Source of the DNA: an uncultured Flavihumibacter sp.
GTDB taxonomy: Bacteria; Bacteroidota; Bacteroidia; Chitinophagales; Chitinophagaceae
DNA length: 64,000 bases
Direction of reading: 5' to 3'
Assembly: GCA_902168225.1 (NCBI GenBank)
Contig: CABHOW010000120.1
Coordinates: 1-64,000 of the forward strand
Both the position numbers and the translations under genes were made by a program. This document shows positions 1 through 9,424 of the stretch, one piece after another (the first letter of the stretch is position 1; each line of letters opens with the position of its first letter). Below the pieces are notes generated by a model. That model was given only the letters and a program-made list of their open reading frames with translations. It did not search any database and was not told where the DNA came from.

Positions 1-1
1 A

Positions 2-244
2 GCAATGCAACAGATAGACGTGCTTATTTGCCCCACAAGAGGAAGCGGTAATCAAAGTGCTATTACTAATTTAACCGGACAACCGGCAGTATGTGTACCT
101 ATCGGCTTCGATAAAAGAAGTGGGCTTCCGCAGTCTATCACTTTTTTGGGTAATATTTATGGAGAAGCCGCTATTTTATTAGCAGCCAAGAGGTATCAAG
201 AAAATAGTATTTGGAATGATATGCATCCACCGAAATTTAAATAA
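2..244 (+). CDS. Amidase family protein, C-terminal fragment
   Basis: Only the last 80 or so residues are present; the frame is open to the left edge, so the gene begins outside the window. The text ICPTRGSGNQSAITNLTGQPAVCVPIGF followed by PQSITFLG and EAAILLAAKRYQ is the usual end of amidase-signature enzymes (GatA/amidase group): a loop around TNLTGQPA and a final helix. The Ser-Ser-Lys catalytic region would lie upstream and cannot be checked. It is followed after 48 bases by a lipoprotein gene on the same strand. Substrate unknown; a stand-alone amidase is more likely than GatA because the end is short and there is no gatB nearby. Confidence 0.8.
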   Translation, partial: AMQQIDVLICPTRGSGNQSAITNLTGQPAVCVPIGFDKRSGLPQSITFLGNIYGEAAILLAAKRYQENSIWNDMHPPKFK

Positions 245-292
245 TAGATTTTTATACAAACAAACATTTACCGAAAACAACCACATAACACC

Positions 293-1447
293 ATGTCTAT
301 GGTAAAGAATGCTGTCGCCATTATAGCGCTATATACACTTATATCCTCTTGTACAACAAGCAAAAAAATAGGAGGTGCAGAAACCACCGCTATAGGCGAG
401 CTAAAGCTCCTTGATAAATATGTTGTTCCCCATAATCTGCAATTTAAAGGAACAACAGTTGGAGGATTATCTAGTATTGATTATAACCCTCAGAAAAATG
501 AATATTATTGTATTAGCGACGATAGATCTAATATAAACCCTGCACGGTTTTATACAACCAATATTGTTATTAAAGAGAATAAGATCGATACGGTTGTATT
601 TACCGATGTACAGTTTTTGCGTACACCTTCGGGCGATACTTTTCCTGATTACCATAAGAATCCCAGGCAATCTGTAGACCCCGAATCACTTCGATTTAAT
701 CCTAACAAAAATTATTTTGTATGGACTAGTGAGGGTGAGCGAATGATTACCAATAAGGATACTGTATTGGTAAATCCTGCTATTATAGTTATGGATGTGA
801 AAGGGAATTTTATAGATACTTTTCGCTTACCCGAAAATTTGATCATGCGGCCGAACTCATTTGGACCAAGACAAAATGGTGTTTTAGAAGGAATGAGCTT
901 TGGAAATAATTACAAAGATTTATATGTAAGTGTAGAAGAGCCATTGTATGAAGATGGACCTATAGTGGAAACCTTTGCTCAAAAAACCTGGCTTCGTTTT
1001 TTTAAGTTTAATGTAGACACTAAAAAAAATGTGGAGCAGTATGCTTATATGCCCGAAAAAATTGATACCCTTCCCAAACCGCTTAGCGCGTTTAAAATAA
1101 ACGGGATTTCTGAAATGTTGTACATAGGTAATAAACAGTTTTTAGTAGTTGAAAGGGCCTTCTCTACAGGTAGGCAAAAATGCACCATCAAAATATTTTT
1201 GGCGAATGCTTCAAAAGCCTCTGATATTAAAGATGTTCCCTCCTTATTACTTGATGCCCCGGCTTATCCGATGACCAAAAAACTACTTTTTAATTTTGAT
1301 AATGTAGATCAATTTATCGATAATGTAGAAGGAATAACCTTGGGACCCGTTTTACCTAATGGTCATCAAACAATTGTATTAGTAGTTGATAATAATTTTA
1401 GTCAGTTTGAGGAAACACAGTTTATTTTGATGGAAATTATTCCCTAA
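293..1447 (+). CDS. Esterase-like activity of phytase family lipoprotein
   Basis: A 384-residue lipoprotein: a short hydrophobic leader ends in LISSC with the acylated cysteine at residue 20. The mature part has GGLSSIDYNPQKNEYYCISDDR near residues 78-100, then SVDPESLRF and VWTSEGER, the signature of the 'esterase-like activity of phytase' domain, a beta-propeller-like fold whose substrate is usually unknown. Its stop codon overlaps the next start by one base (TAATG), so it is translationally coupled to the cyclophilin gene. An ATG two codons downstream is an equally possible start. Periplasmic or outer-membrane-anchored; the family is sure, the reaction is not. Confidence 0.8.
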   Translation: MSMVKNAVAIIALYTLISSCTTSKKIGGAETTAIGELKLLDKYVVPHNLQFKGTTVGGLSSIDYNPQKNEYYCISDDRSNINPARFYTTNIVIKENKIDTVVFTDVQFLRTPSGDTFPDYHKNPRQSVDPESLRFNPNKNYFVWTSEGERMITNKDTVLVNPAIIVMDVKGNFIDTFRLPENLIMRPNSFGPRQNGVLEGMSFGNNYKDLYVSVEEPLYEDGPIVETFAQKTWLRFFKFNVDTKKNVEQYAYMPEKIDTLPKPLSAFKINGISEMLYIGNKQFLVVERAFSTGRQKCTIKIFLANASKASDIKDVPSLLLDAPAYPMTKKLLFNFDNVDQFIDNVEGITLGPVLPNGHQTIVLVVDNNFSQFEETQFILMEIIP

Positions 1448-2028
1448 TGAAATGGGTAGCCATTTGTTTTATTTGTTTTTTAATTGGCTGTAAAGCAGGG
1501 GATTCCAATACCCCACATATTATTATTGAAACAACTTATGGCGATATTGAATTAGCACTTTATGCGAATAAAGCGCCTAAAACAGTTGCTGCTTTTTTAA
1601 GCTTCATAGATAGTGAGTTTTATACAAAAGCCTCTTTTTATAGAGTGCTTAATGATGATAATCAACCCTCCAATGCGCCTAAATCTGCACTTATCCAAGG
1701 AGGTATTTGGAAATCAAATCGAGCTAAAGCAATACATATACAAGGAATACCGCATGAATCCACCCGCTTAACCGGAATAAAGCACAGAAAAGGCGTAATT
1801 TCACTAGCCAGAACAAAACCCGGAACTGCGAGTACTGAATTTTTTATTTGTATTAACGATGAACCCGGACTTGATTTTGGAGGGGAAAATATACCAGATA
1901 AACAAGGCTATGCCGCTTTTGGAAAAGTTATTCACGGCATGGATATTGTAATGAAAATTTATAGACAGAACGAGGTAGATCAATACTTTGATCCGCCGAT
2001 AACCATATTCTCAATCAAAAGAAAGTAG
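1447..2028 (+). CDS. Cyclophilin-type peptidyl-prolyl isomerase, lipoprotein
   Basis: A 193-residue protein with lipobox LIGC (Cys15) and a cyclophilin domain from about residue 25 to the end. Visible landmarks are FYRVL, the IQGG turn, SLARTKPGTASTEFFICIND and GYAAFGKVIHGMDIV. It would catalyse proline cis-trans isomerisation during folding of envelope proteins and sits in the periplasm anchored by lipid. It starts inside the stop codon of the preceding gene and is followed after two bases by a DUF4136 gene, so the three form one operon. A second secreted cyclophilin lies at 28.5 kb. Confidence 0.9.
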   Translation: MKWVAICFICFLIGCKAGDSNTPHIIIETTYGDIELALYANKAPKTVAAFLSFIDSEFYTKASFYRVLNDDNQPSNAPKSALIQGGIWKSNRAKAIHIQGIPHESTRLTGIKHRKGVISLARTKPGTASTEFFICINDEPGLDFGGENIPDKQGYAAFGKVIHGMDIVMKIYRQNEVDQYFDPPITIFSIKRK

Positions 2029-2030
2029 AT

Positions 2031-2615
2031 ATGAAAAACAAAATACAGATTTTAGCATCGGTTGTAGTAATCATCATGCTTACTTCTTGTATGCAAAAAG
2101 CCTATGTTCAAAAAGACGAAACCGTTGATTTTTCAAGAATAAATACCTATAGTTGGGCGGATGGAGATGACGATAAAAATTATAATACCAAACGGCCCAA
2201 TCAAAATGATTTACGGGATAGAAAAATTCACGAAACAATAGATAAATATTTACAGGCTCATGGATGGAAAGCAGTAACAGAAAATCCGGATGTATATATG
2301 GTTTTTGATGTAGTAGTAGAAAACGAACAAAAAGATATTAGCACACCGGTATATTCTCAACCCTATACCCGATGGTATTACAACCCGGTAGGAGCCAGAT
2401 GGGTACCTATTATGTACCCTTCTAACTTTTTAGGGTATAATAACCGAACCGAAACGGTAAAAGAAGGAACATTGACCATTACACTGATGGATCCTAAAAC
2501 TGACAAAACAATTTGGCAGGGCTGGAGCACAACGGAGATCTACGGAAAGAAAATAACCGATAAAGAAATTGATAGAAATGTAGAGGCGATCGTTAATAAG
2601 CTCAAGAAGTTTTAG
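2031..2615 (+). CDS. DUF4136 domain lipoprotein
   Basis: A 194-residue lipoprotein (lipobox LTSC, Cys20). The sequence DFSRINTYSWADGDD, a middle part with KIHETIDKYLQAHGWKAVTENPDVYMVFDVVV, and the end LTITLMDPKTDKTIWQGWSTTEI with the helix IDRNVEAIVNKLKKF follow the DUF4136 plan. That family is common in Bacteroidota; its function is unknown. The distance of two bases to the cyclophilin gene suggests co-expression. The gap of 65 bases before uvrB probably ends the operon. Confidence 0.85.
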   Translation: MKNKIQILASVVVIIMLTSCMQKAYVQKDETVDFSRINTYSWADGDDDKNYNTKRPNQNDLRDRKIHETIDKYLQAHGWKAVTENPDVYMVFDVVVENEQKDISTPVYSQPYTRWYYNPVGARWVPIMYPSNFLGYNNRTETVKEGTLTITLMDPKTDKTIWQGWSTTEIYGKKITDKEIDRNVEAIVNKLKKF

Positions 2616-2680
2616 CAGTAAAACTATAGGAATTATTATACAGAGAAGATTTTTACGGTAAAGAGCCAGTAATTTCACAT

Positions 2681-4717
2681 ATGCCTTTTCAATTAAAAGC
2701 GCCTTATCCGCCCGCCGGCGATCAACCTAGCGCCATACAAGAACTTACTTCCGGCGTTGAGGCCGGCGATCAATACCAAACGCTTTTGGGTGTAACAGGT
2801 AGCGGTAAAACATTTACTATTGCTAATGTTATCCAAAATGTACAACGACCAACATTGGTACTCACCCACAATAAAACCCTTGTTGCGCAGCTTTATGGAG
2901 AATTCAAACAGTTCTTTCCGGATAATGCGGTAGGTTATTTTGTAAGTTATTACGATTACTATCAGCCCGAGGCGTATATGCCTGTGAGTGATGTGTATAT
3001 AGAAAAAGACCTGAGTATTAATGAGGAATTAGATAAGCTGCGATTGCAAGCAACCTCTCAACTATTGAGTGGGAGGAGAGATATTATTGTAGTGGCTAGT
3101 GTGAGTTGTATTTATGGTATGGGTAACCCTACCGAATATGAAAATGGTATTGTGCGTATTCATAAAGGACAGGTAATATCTCGCCAGGCCTTTCTTCATT
3201 CTTTAGTAAATTCTTTATATAATCGCTCTCAGGGAGATTTTACCAGAGGCACTTTTAGGGTAAAAGGAGATACGGTTGATATCAATTTGCCCTACGTAGA
3301 TTTTGGCTATCGGATCAGTTTTTTCGGTGATGAAATAGAAGAGATAGAAAGCATAGAAACAACTACCAGCAAACGTATTGGGCTAATGGATAATGCGGCG
3401 ATCTTTCCCGCAAACCTATATTTAGCACCCAAGGATATGATCACACAAGTGATGCATGAAATTCAGGATGAAATGATGCAGCAGGTAGAATATTTTAAAG
3501 CCGGCGGAAAATTTATTGAAGCGCAGCGATTAAAAGAACGCGTAGAATATGATTTAGAAATGATTCGGGAATTAGGATATTGTAACGGTATTGAAAACTA
3601 TTCTCGATTCTTTGATAGAAGAAAACCCGGTACCCGTCCATTTTGTTTACTTGATTATTTTCCCAAAGATTTTTTGTGTGTGATAGACGAGAGCCACCAA
3701 ACTATTCCGCAAGTAGCAGGTATGTACGGTGGCGATAGAAGTAGAAAATTAGTGCTGGTAGATTATGGTTTTCGGTTACCCAGTGCCATGGATAATAGAC
3801 CCCTTAATTTCCATGAATTTGAAAGCCTCATAGGGCAAACCATTTTTGTAAGCGCCACACCGGGTGATTATGAATTGGAAAAAACAGGCGGTGTAGTAGT
3901 GGAACAGGTAGTGAGACCAACCGGATTACTTGACCCACCTATTGAAATAAGACCCAGCGTAAACCAAATTGACGACTTATTGGAAGCCATTGACGAGCGC
4001 GTTAAAAAAGGAGACAGGGTATTGGTGACCACACTCACCAAAAGGATGGCAGAGGAAATGGATAAGTATTTGGGTAGGATCAATATCAAATCAAAATATA
4101 TTCATAGTGATGTAGATACTTTAGAACGGGTTGAAATATTGCGAGATTTACGCTTAGGGGTAATAGATGTACTGGTGGGAGTGAATTTATTAAGAGAGGG
4201 CCTGGATTTGCCGGAAGTATCACTGGTAGCTATTTTAGATGCAGATAAAGAAGGTTTCCTGAGAAATGAAAGGTCGCTTACACAAACAGCAGGCAGAGCA
4301 GCAAGAAACGTAAACGGGTTAGTGATATTCTATGCAGACAAGATAACCGAGAGTATGCAACGTACGATCGATGAAACTACACGCCGGCGAGAAAAACAGA
4401 TCGCTTATAATATGGCCCATGGAATTATTCCGCAAACAGTTATAAAAAGCAAAGAACAAGTATTTGCACAAACTTCTGTTCTAGATATAAAGGGATATGA
4501 CCCCTCAAATCCCTATGCATTGCAGCAGGATGAAGGATTGGTAACAATGGCAGCCGAAGAGCAGTTGGAATATAAAACGATTCCACAGGTAGAAAAAGCG
4601 ATTCAGAAAACCAAAAAAGAAATGGAAAAGGCAGCCCGCGATTTAGATTTTATAGAAGCCGCACGATTGAGAGATGAAATGTTTAGGCTACAAAAAGAGT
4701 TAGAAGGCATGAAATAA
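2681..4717 (+). CDS. uvrB: Excinuclease ABC subunit B
   Basis: 678 residues, full length for UvrB. Walker A is GVTGSGKT around residues 38-45, followed by THNKTLVAQLYGEF and the damage-probing hairpin region YYDYYQPEAY. Helicase motifs DESH, SATPGDYE, TLTKRMAEE, REGLDLPEV and QTAGRAARN all appear in order. The C-terminal UVR domain (EKAIQKTKKEMEKAARDL and on) that contacts UvrC is present. It verifies DNA damage in nucleotide excision repair in the cytoplasm. No uvrA or uvrC lies in the window. Confidence 0.98.
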   Translation: MPFQLKAPYPPAGDQPSAIQELTSGVEAGDQYQTLLGVTGSGKTFTIANVIQNVQRPTLVLTHNKTLVAQLYGEFKQFFPDNAVGYFVSYYDYYQPEAYMPVSDVYIEKDLSINEELDKLRLQATSQLLSGRRDIIVVASVSCIYGMGNPTEYENGIVRIHKGQVISRQAFLHSLVNSLYNRSQGDFTRGTFRVKGDTVDINLPYVDFGYRISFFGDEIEEIESIETTTSKRIGLMDNAAIFPANLYLAPKDMITQVMHEIQDEMMQQVEYFKAGGKFIEAQRLKERVEYDLEMIRELGYCNGIENYSRFFDRRKPGTRPFCLLDYFPKDFLCVIDESHQTIPQVAGMYGGDRSRKLVLVDYGFRLPSAMDNRPLNFHEFESLIGQTIFVSATPGDYELEKTGGVVVEQVVRPTGLLDPPIEIRPSVNQIDDLLEAIDERVKKGDRVLVTTLTKRMAEEMDKYLGRINIKSKYIHSDVDTLERVEILRDLRLGVIDVLVGVNLLREGLDLPEVSLVAILDADKEGFLRNERSLTQTAGRAARNVNGLVIFYADKITESMQRTIDETTRRREKQIAYNMAHGIIPQTVIKSKEQVFAQTSVLDIKGYDPSNPYALQQDEGLVTMAAEEQLEYKTIPQVEKAIQKTKKEMEKAARDLDFIEAARLRDEMFRLQKELEGMK

Positions 4718-4745
4718 AGTAAATTGTGAATATATAAGTATTGCT

Positions 4746-6272
4746 ATGCATAGATTGTTGTTCTTTTTTCTTTTTATTGAAATTACGGCGGTTTCGGCGC
4801 AGCAAAAAATTCCCGCTAAAGTACCCGTTAAAAAATCAATTCAGCTAGTGTATTATAATGAACCATTCCGGCCACAATTTCATTTTACACCGCAAAAATT
4901 TTGGATCAATGATCCTAACGGATTGATTTATCATAATGGGGAGTACCACTTGTTTTATCAGCATAATCCTTTTGAAAACAAATGGGGCCACATGAGCTGG
5001 GGGCATGCAGTGAGTAAGGATTTGATACGCTGGAAAGAATTGCCGGTAGCACTTCGGGAAGAAAATGATAAAATGGTTTTTTCGGGATCTATGGTGCAGG
5101 ATACAAAAAATACAAGCGGCTTTGGTAAAAGTAAAGACCAACCTCCTCATGTTGCTATTTTTACAGCCCATGATAGTCTGAGCCAGAGCCAGCATTTGGC
5201 ATATAGCATTGATAACCTTAAATCTTTTCAACGATATTCGGGCAATCCTGTTTTGGATTTACATACCAAAGATTTTCGGGATCCCAATGTTTTTTGGTTT
5301 GAAAAAGATAAGCGTTGGATAATGGCAGTTGCTATGCCAAATGAAAAGATGGTTTCTATTTATTCTTCTTATAGTTTAAAACAATGGTCGTTTGAAAGTG
5401 ATTTTGGTCCACAAGCAGATACATCAGGTGTTTGGGAATGTCCGGATATTTTTCAAGTACCCGTTGTTGGTGAGCCCGATCAAAAAAAATGGGTGATGTT
5501 TGTTTCTCAGAATAGTAGTATGCAATATTTTGTAGGTGAGTTTAATGGCACTCATTTCTTTAACGAGAACCCCTATAATAAAATATTCAGACCCGATTAT
5601 GGTCCGGATTACTATGCGGCCATCACTTATAAAAACACACCCGATAAAATACCGATAAGTATTGGATGGGTTAATAATTGGAATTATGCAAATGAGATCC
5701 CAACAAACCCTTGGAAAGGTGCTATGAGTTTGCCCAGAGAAATAGCCGTAAAAAAAATGGGTAATGAATGGATACTGGTACAGCAGCCAGTAAAGGCCTT
5801 GCGCAGCTTGCGTTCTACAGCAGAGATACTAAAACAGCCTGTTCCTGTACAAACAAATTATAAAGTGCCTTTTAGCGGACAACAATTCGAAATGGAATTG
5901 GAAATGAAAGCATCCGCACCTTGTATTGCAGGTGTAAAAATTGCTGTTGGTAAGAAACATTATTTCAGCATAAGCTATGATGCTACGTTAGAACAACTAA
6001 CTATTGATAGGGCTAATACACCATCCGGCTTTAGTAGTCAGTATCCTTATTTCGCCAAGAAAAATGCGTATTTAAAAGCAAAGAATGAAAAAATTAAGCT
6101 GCGTATTTTCTTTGATAAAAGTATCATAGAAATATTTGCAAATGATGGGGAACTTGTTTTTACTTCGCAAATATTTCCTGAGCCGGGAGATACAGGGATC
6201 AGTTTTTTTAGTGATGGTAATACGGCAATATTTGATAATGTTTGGTTTTGGAGGATGAATCGTAACCGTTAA
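4746..6272 (+). CDS. Secreted glycoside hydrolase family 32 (levanase/fructanase)
   Basis: 508 residues with a signal peptide ending near VSAQQ. GH32 motifs are complete: FWINDPNGL with nucleophile Asp56, FRDPN with the stabilising Asp179, and WECPD with acid/base Glu231. A C-terminal beta-sandwich runs from about residue 360, with IFFDKSIIEIFANDGE typical of the family. It hydrolyses beta-fructosyl bonds of levan, inulin or sucrose outside the cytoplasm. No SusC/SusD or fructokinase gene is beside it, so it is not in a classic utilisation locus here. Levanase versus fructan beta-fructosidase cannot be settled by eye. Confidence 0.92.
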   Translation: MHRLLFFFLFIEITAVSAQQKIPAKVPVKKSIQLVYYNEPFRPQFHFTPQKFWINDPNGLIYHNGEYHLFYQHNPFENKWGHMSWGHAVSKDLIRWKELPVALREENDKMVFSGSMVQDTKNTSGFGKSKDQPPHVAIFTAHDSLSQSQHLAYSIDNLKSFQRYSGNPVLDLHTKDFRDPNVFWFEKDKRWIMAVAMPNEKMVSIYSSYSLKQWSFESDFGPQADTSGVWECPDIFQVPVVGEPDQKKWVMFVSQNSSMQYFVGEFNGTHFFNENPYNKIFRPDYGPDYYAAITYKNTPDKIPISIGWVNNWNYANEIPTNPWKGAMSLPREIAVKKMGNEWILVQQPVKALRSLRSTAEILKQPVPVQTNYKVPFSGQQFEMELEMKASAPCIAGVKIAVGKKHYFSISYDATLEQLTIDRANTPSGFSSQYPYFAKKNAYLKAKNEKIKLRIFFDKSIIEIFANDGELVFTSQIFPEPGDTGISFFSDGNTAIFDNVWFWRMNRNR

Positions 6273-6310
6273 AAAACGGGGGCTGTGAAGTGTTTATACT
6301 CTTTTTTAAA

Positions 6311-6346
6311 CCACAGATAACACAGATTATTACGCGGATAACACAG
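6311..6346. repeat. Left arm of 36-bp inverted repeat around GxxExxY gene
   Basis: The 36 bases starting ccacagataacacagatt match the reverse complement of 6724-6759 at 28 of 36 positions by hand alignment without gaps. The arm ends seven bases before the start codon of the GxxExxY gene. Confidence 0.8.
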
Positions 6347-6353
6347 AGGCGTA

Positions 6354-6731
6354 ATGATCAACGAAATCACGTATAAAGTAATTGGAGCGGCATACCTTGT
6401 ACATAAAAACTTAGGACCAGGATTATTGGAAAGCTCATATAAAGAATGTCTTTTTTACGAGCTAAATAAACTTGGATTAGAAGTTGAAAAAGAGAAACCC
6501 TTACCGCTAGTTTATGAAGAGGTAAAACTTGAAATTGGCTATAGAATAGATATTTTAGTTAATAAGCAAGTAGTTGTGGAAATTAAAGCGGTAGAGCAAA
6601 TCAATGAAGTTCATTTGGCGCAAATACTAACTTATTTGAAATTAACTAAATCTACATTAGGTTTGTTAATTAATTTTAATGTAGCAGATTTAAAAAAAGG
6701 CATTAAGCGGGTTATTAATTCTACTGTGTAA
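6354..6731 (+). CDS. GxxExxY family protein
   Basis: A 125-residue protein with the hallmark GPGLLESSYKECL near residues 21-33 (G-x-x-E-x-x-Y), then IDILVNKQVVVEIKAVEQI and HLAQILTYLKLTKSTLGLLINF. The D-x(n)-VEIKA pattern resembles the PD-(D/E)xK nuclease core (Asp, then E-x-K), but the biological role of the family is not known. The gene stands alone and is closely framed by inverted repeats at 6311-6346 and 6724-6759, the right arm including its last codons. Such genes are scattered patchily in environmental Bacteroidota, which fits mobility. Confidence 0.9.
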   Translation: MINEITYKVIGAAYLVHKNLGPGLLESSYKECLFYELNKLGLEVEKEKPLPLVYEEVKLEIGYRIDILVNKQVVVEIKAVEQINEVHLAQILTYLKLTKSTLGLLINFNVADLKKGIKRVINSTV

Positions 6732-6759
6732 TCTGCGAATTAATCTGATTAATCTGCGG
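6724..6759. repeat. Right arm of 36-bp inverted repeat around GxxExxY gene
   Basis: Reads ctgtgtaatctgcgaattaa at its left end and is the inverted, 28/36-identical partner of 6311-6346. Its first bases are the last codons and stop of the GxxExxY gene; it ends 13 bases before the start of the following dehydrogenase gene. Confidence 0.8.
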
Positions 6760-6772
6760 TAAAATAACTTTT

Positions 6773-7846
6773 ATGAGTTTTAGAAATTTTAAAATGGTAA
6801 GCTATGTGGTATTTGGCCGCGGAAGCTTTCATCAGTTAGACGAAATTTTAGCCCCTCATCGTAAAGGGGAGGCGCCGATGATATTTTTAGTAGACCATTT
6901 TTTTGAAGGCAAGCCATTGTTAAATAGGGTTCCGCTTCGCGGAAAAGATAAAGTGATATTGGCCGATGTTACGCATGAACCCAAAACTACTCAGGTAGAT
7001 GCATTAGCGAAAGCTATTAAAGAAGAATTTGGCACTATTAGCGGCGTTATAGGTATTGGCGGCGGTTCCGTAATGGACTTAGCTAAAGCAGTATCTTTAA
7101 TGATGAATAACCCCGGTTCTTCAGCAGATTATCAGGGATGGGATTTGGTGAAACAACCGGGCGTATATAAAGTGGGTATTCCTACATTGAGCGGTACCGG
7201 CGCCGAAGTAAGCCGAACAACGGTGTTAACCGGGCCCACACGGAAGCTGGGTATGAACAGCGATTTCACGCCCTTCGATCAAATAGTGCTCGATCCTGAA
7301 TTAACAAAAGACGCGCCCGTAAATCAACGTTTCTATACAGGGATGGATTGTTATATCCATTGTATTGAAAGTTTGGAAGGAACGTATTTGAATGAGTTCT
7401 CTAAGAGTTATGGAGATAAAGCATTACAGCTCTGTCAGAAAGTGTTTGTAGAAAAAGATCATTGGGACGACGAAAGCGATGATCAATTAATGATGGCCTC
7501 TTATGCAGGCGGTATGAGTATAGCGTATTCACAAGTAGGGGTAGCACATGCAGTGAGTTATGGGCTGAGTTATTTATTAGGAACTAAGCATGGCATAGGT
7601 AATTGTATTGTGATGAATCATTTGGAAGAATACTACCCGGCAGGTGTGAAAGAGTTTAAGTACATGGTAGAGAAGAATAATATCGACATACCACAAGGTA
7701 TTTGCAAAGGACTAACCGATGAACAGTTCGATGCCATGATGAATGTATCGTTGGGCATGAAACCCTTATGGGAGAACGCTTTAGGGAAAGACTGGGAAAA
7801 GATAATGACGCGTGAAAAGCTTAGGGCTTTATACGAGAAATTATAA
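6773..7846 (+). CDS. kdnB: Iron-type alcohol dehydrogenase, probable Kdo 8-oxidase
   Basis: 357 residues of the group III metal-dependent dehydrogenase family. The nucleotide loop is [15 protein letters not shown] (94-108), with SGTGAEVS at 140-147. The four metal ligands are visible: Asp192, His196, His259 and His273. The opening [22 protein letters not shown] and overall length resemble KdnB, which oxidises Kdo at C8 ahead of amination to 8-amino-Kdo for LPS. The convergent neighbour is kdsB, and in Shewanella kdnA-kdnB-kdsB are linked; this supports the name. No kdnA aminotransferase is in the window, so the symbol is an inference. Ends overlap kdsB by six bases. Confidence 0.7.
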   Translation: MSFRNFKMVSYVVFGRGSFHQLDEILAPHRKGEAPMIFLVDHFFEGKPLLNRVPLRGKDKVILADVTHEPKTTQVDALAKAIKEEFGTISGVIGIGGGSVMDLAKAVSLMMNNPGSSADYQGWDLVKQPGVYKVGIPTLSGTGAEVSRTTVLTGPTRKLGMNSDFTPFDQIVLDPELTKDAPVNQRFYTGMDCYIHCIESLEGTYLNEFSKSYGDKALQLCQKVFVEKDHWDDESDDQLMMASYAGGMSIAYSQVGVAHAVSYGLSYLLGTKHGIGNCIVMNHLEEYYPAGVKEFKYMVEKNNIDIPQGICKGLTDEQFDAMMNVSLGMKPLWENALGKDWEKIMTREKLRALYEKL

Positions 7847-8560
7847 AAGTTTGGCAGCTTTAAGCAAGTCATCCGGGGTATCAATTTCTACACCCATATA
7901 TTGCGTAAGCGCCATTTTTATAGGAATACCATATTCTAAATAACGCAGACATTCAATTTTTTCTGCCGCCTCTAAAGGCGTTATGGGCCAGTTTGTAAAA
8001 TCGATCAAGGCTTTTTTACGAAATGCATATACACCAATATGCTCATAGTAATCGATGGTTATTTCTTTACTACGCGGATAAGGAATTACACTACGAGAGA
8101 AAAATAAGGCATTGTTATTTCTATCTATTGCTACTTTTACGTAGTTAGGATCCTCAATATTTTTTTGATCTGTTAGTAGTTGCATTAAAGAAGCAACCTG
8201 TACTTTATCGTCGTTAAAACAAGCTAATAGTTTTTCTAAAGGCTCTTTTTGCACAAAGGGTTCATCGCCCTGCACATTTACAATAATATCAACATCTAGA
8301 TCGGCTGCAGCCTCAGCAATACGATCGCTGCCACTCTCATGGTTTTTTTTGCTCATGATGGCCTTACCACCATGCGAACTAATTTCAGCATAAATAATAT
8401 CGCTATCGGTTACTACTACCACTTCATCAAATAAACCCGTAGCAAGGGTATTATCGTAAGTGTGTCTGATAACAGTTTTATTACCCAGTATTTGCATAAG
8501 CTTAGCGGGAAAGCGTGTGGCGGCATAACGCGCGGGAATCATTGCAACTCGCCTCATCAT
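7841..8560 (-). CDS. kdsB: 3-deoxy-manno-octulosonate cytidylyltransferase
   Basis: 239 residues. Opens with [18 protein letters not shown], the CTP-binding P-loop-like segment of CMP-Kdo synthetases, then [17 protein letters not shown], a second half with [14 protein letters not shown], and ends [11 protein letters not shown]. It activates Kdo with CTP for transfer to lipid A. The start ATG overlaps the stop of the upstream hydroxylase (ATGA), so the two are co-transcribed. Next to a KdnB-like enzyme it may handle 8-amino-Kdo as well as Kdo. Confidence 0.95.
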   Translation of the reverse strand: MMRRVAMIPARYAATRFPAKLMQILGNKTVIRHTYDNTLATGLFDEVVVVTDSDIIYAEISSHGGKAIMSKKNHESGSDRIAEAAADLDVDIIVNVQGDEPFVQKEPLEKLLACFNDDKVQVASLMQLLTDQKNIEDPNYVKVAIDRNNNALFFSRSVIPYPRSKEITIDYYEHIGVYAFRKKALIDFTNWPITPLEAAEKIECLRYLEYGIPIKMALTQYMGVEIDTPDDLLKAAKLL

Positions 8561-9378
8561 CTATCCGTTTTTATACTCCCATCAAAAGGGATTTTTAATT
8601 GAAAACCCAAATTTTGATGGGTGGCATCTTCCAATACATCTAAGCCATAGCGTAATTGTTCAACAGGGGTATAGTTAAAAGTACCAAATAGCCTGTCCCA
8701 AATAGAAAAGATATTACCATAGTTGCTATCTGTTTGCGGACGAACATAATGATGGTGTACTTTGTGCATATTGGGCGATACTATGACCCAACTCAATGCA
8801 TTATCTATCCATAAGGGAATACGCATATTGGCATGGTTAAATTGAGACAGTACAGCACTCATACTCTGGTATAACATTACCAACCACATTGGGGCACCAC
8901 AAACTAAAACCCCAATAGTAGTAAACACAGCACGAAATACACTTTCACCCGGGTGGTGGCGGTTGGCAGTTGTAGTATCTACATAAGTATCCGCATGATG
9001 CACCATATGAAACTTCCACATCCATTTTATCTTGTGTTCAATAAAATGAATAAAATAAGCACCTACTAAATCGAGCAATAACATACCCCCAATCATTATC
9101 ACCCAAGTAGGCAGTACTACAATTTGTAATAAACCAAATTTATTAGCGATAGCCCAATCACTTGTTTTCACAATAAGTAAGGCAAAAGCAAAATTGACGA
9201 CAATAGTAGTGATGGTAAAAAAGATATTAATAGAAGCATGCTTCCATTTGCTATAGCGAAAATTAAATAAGGGTACAATACCCTCGATCATCCAAAAAAA
9301 AGTAATACCACCTGCAAGTATCAGTGCCCGGTGTAAACTGGGAATCGTACTAAAATATTGTACAATCTGTTCCATCAC
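8557..9378 (-). CDS. Sterol desaturase / fatty acid hydroxylase family membrane protein
   Basis: 273 residues with about four hydrophobic segments and the di-iron histidine clusters HFIEH, HMVHHAD, NRHHPGE and HKVHHHY in the order of the fatty acid hydroxylase superfamily. It should be a membrane-bound oxygen-dependent hydroxylase or desaturase of a lipid. Its stop overlaps the kdsB start, which links it to envelope lipid synthesis; hydroxylation of an acyl chain or a carotenoid-like lipid are both possible. Substrate not readable from sequence. Confidence 0.88.
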   Translation of the reverse strand: MMEQIVQYFSTIPSLHRALILAGGITFFWMIEGIVPLFNFRYSKWKHASINIFFTITTIVVNFAFALLIVKTSDWAIANKFGLLQIVVLPTWVIMIGGMLLLDLVGAYFIHFIEHKIKWMWKFHMVHHADTYVDTTTANRHHPGESVFRAVFTTIGVLVCGAPMWLVMLYQSMSAVLSQFNHANMRIPLWIDNALSWVIVSPNMHKVHHHYVRPQTDSNYGNIFSIWDRLFGTFNYTPVEQLRYGLDVLEDATHQNLGFQLKIPFDGSIKTDR

Positions 9379-9424
9379 AATCGTTTTTATGAAGATACAA
9401 AATGATTGTTTACATCAACAAGGC

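Noticed and set aside
4845-5231. 128-residue minus-strand frame inside the GH32 gene
   Set aside because: Entirely antisense to a well-supported gene with conserved catalytic motifs; no start signal.
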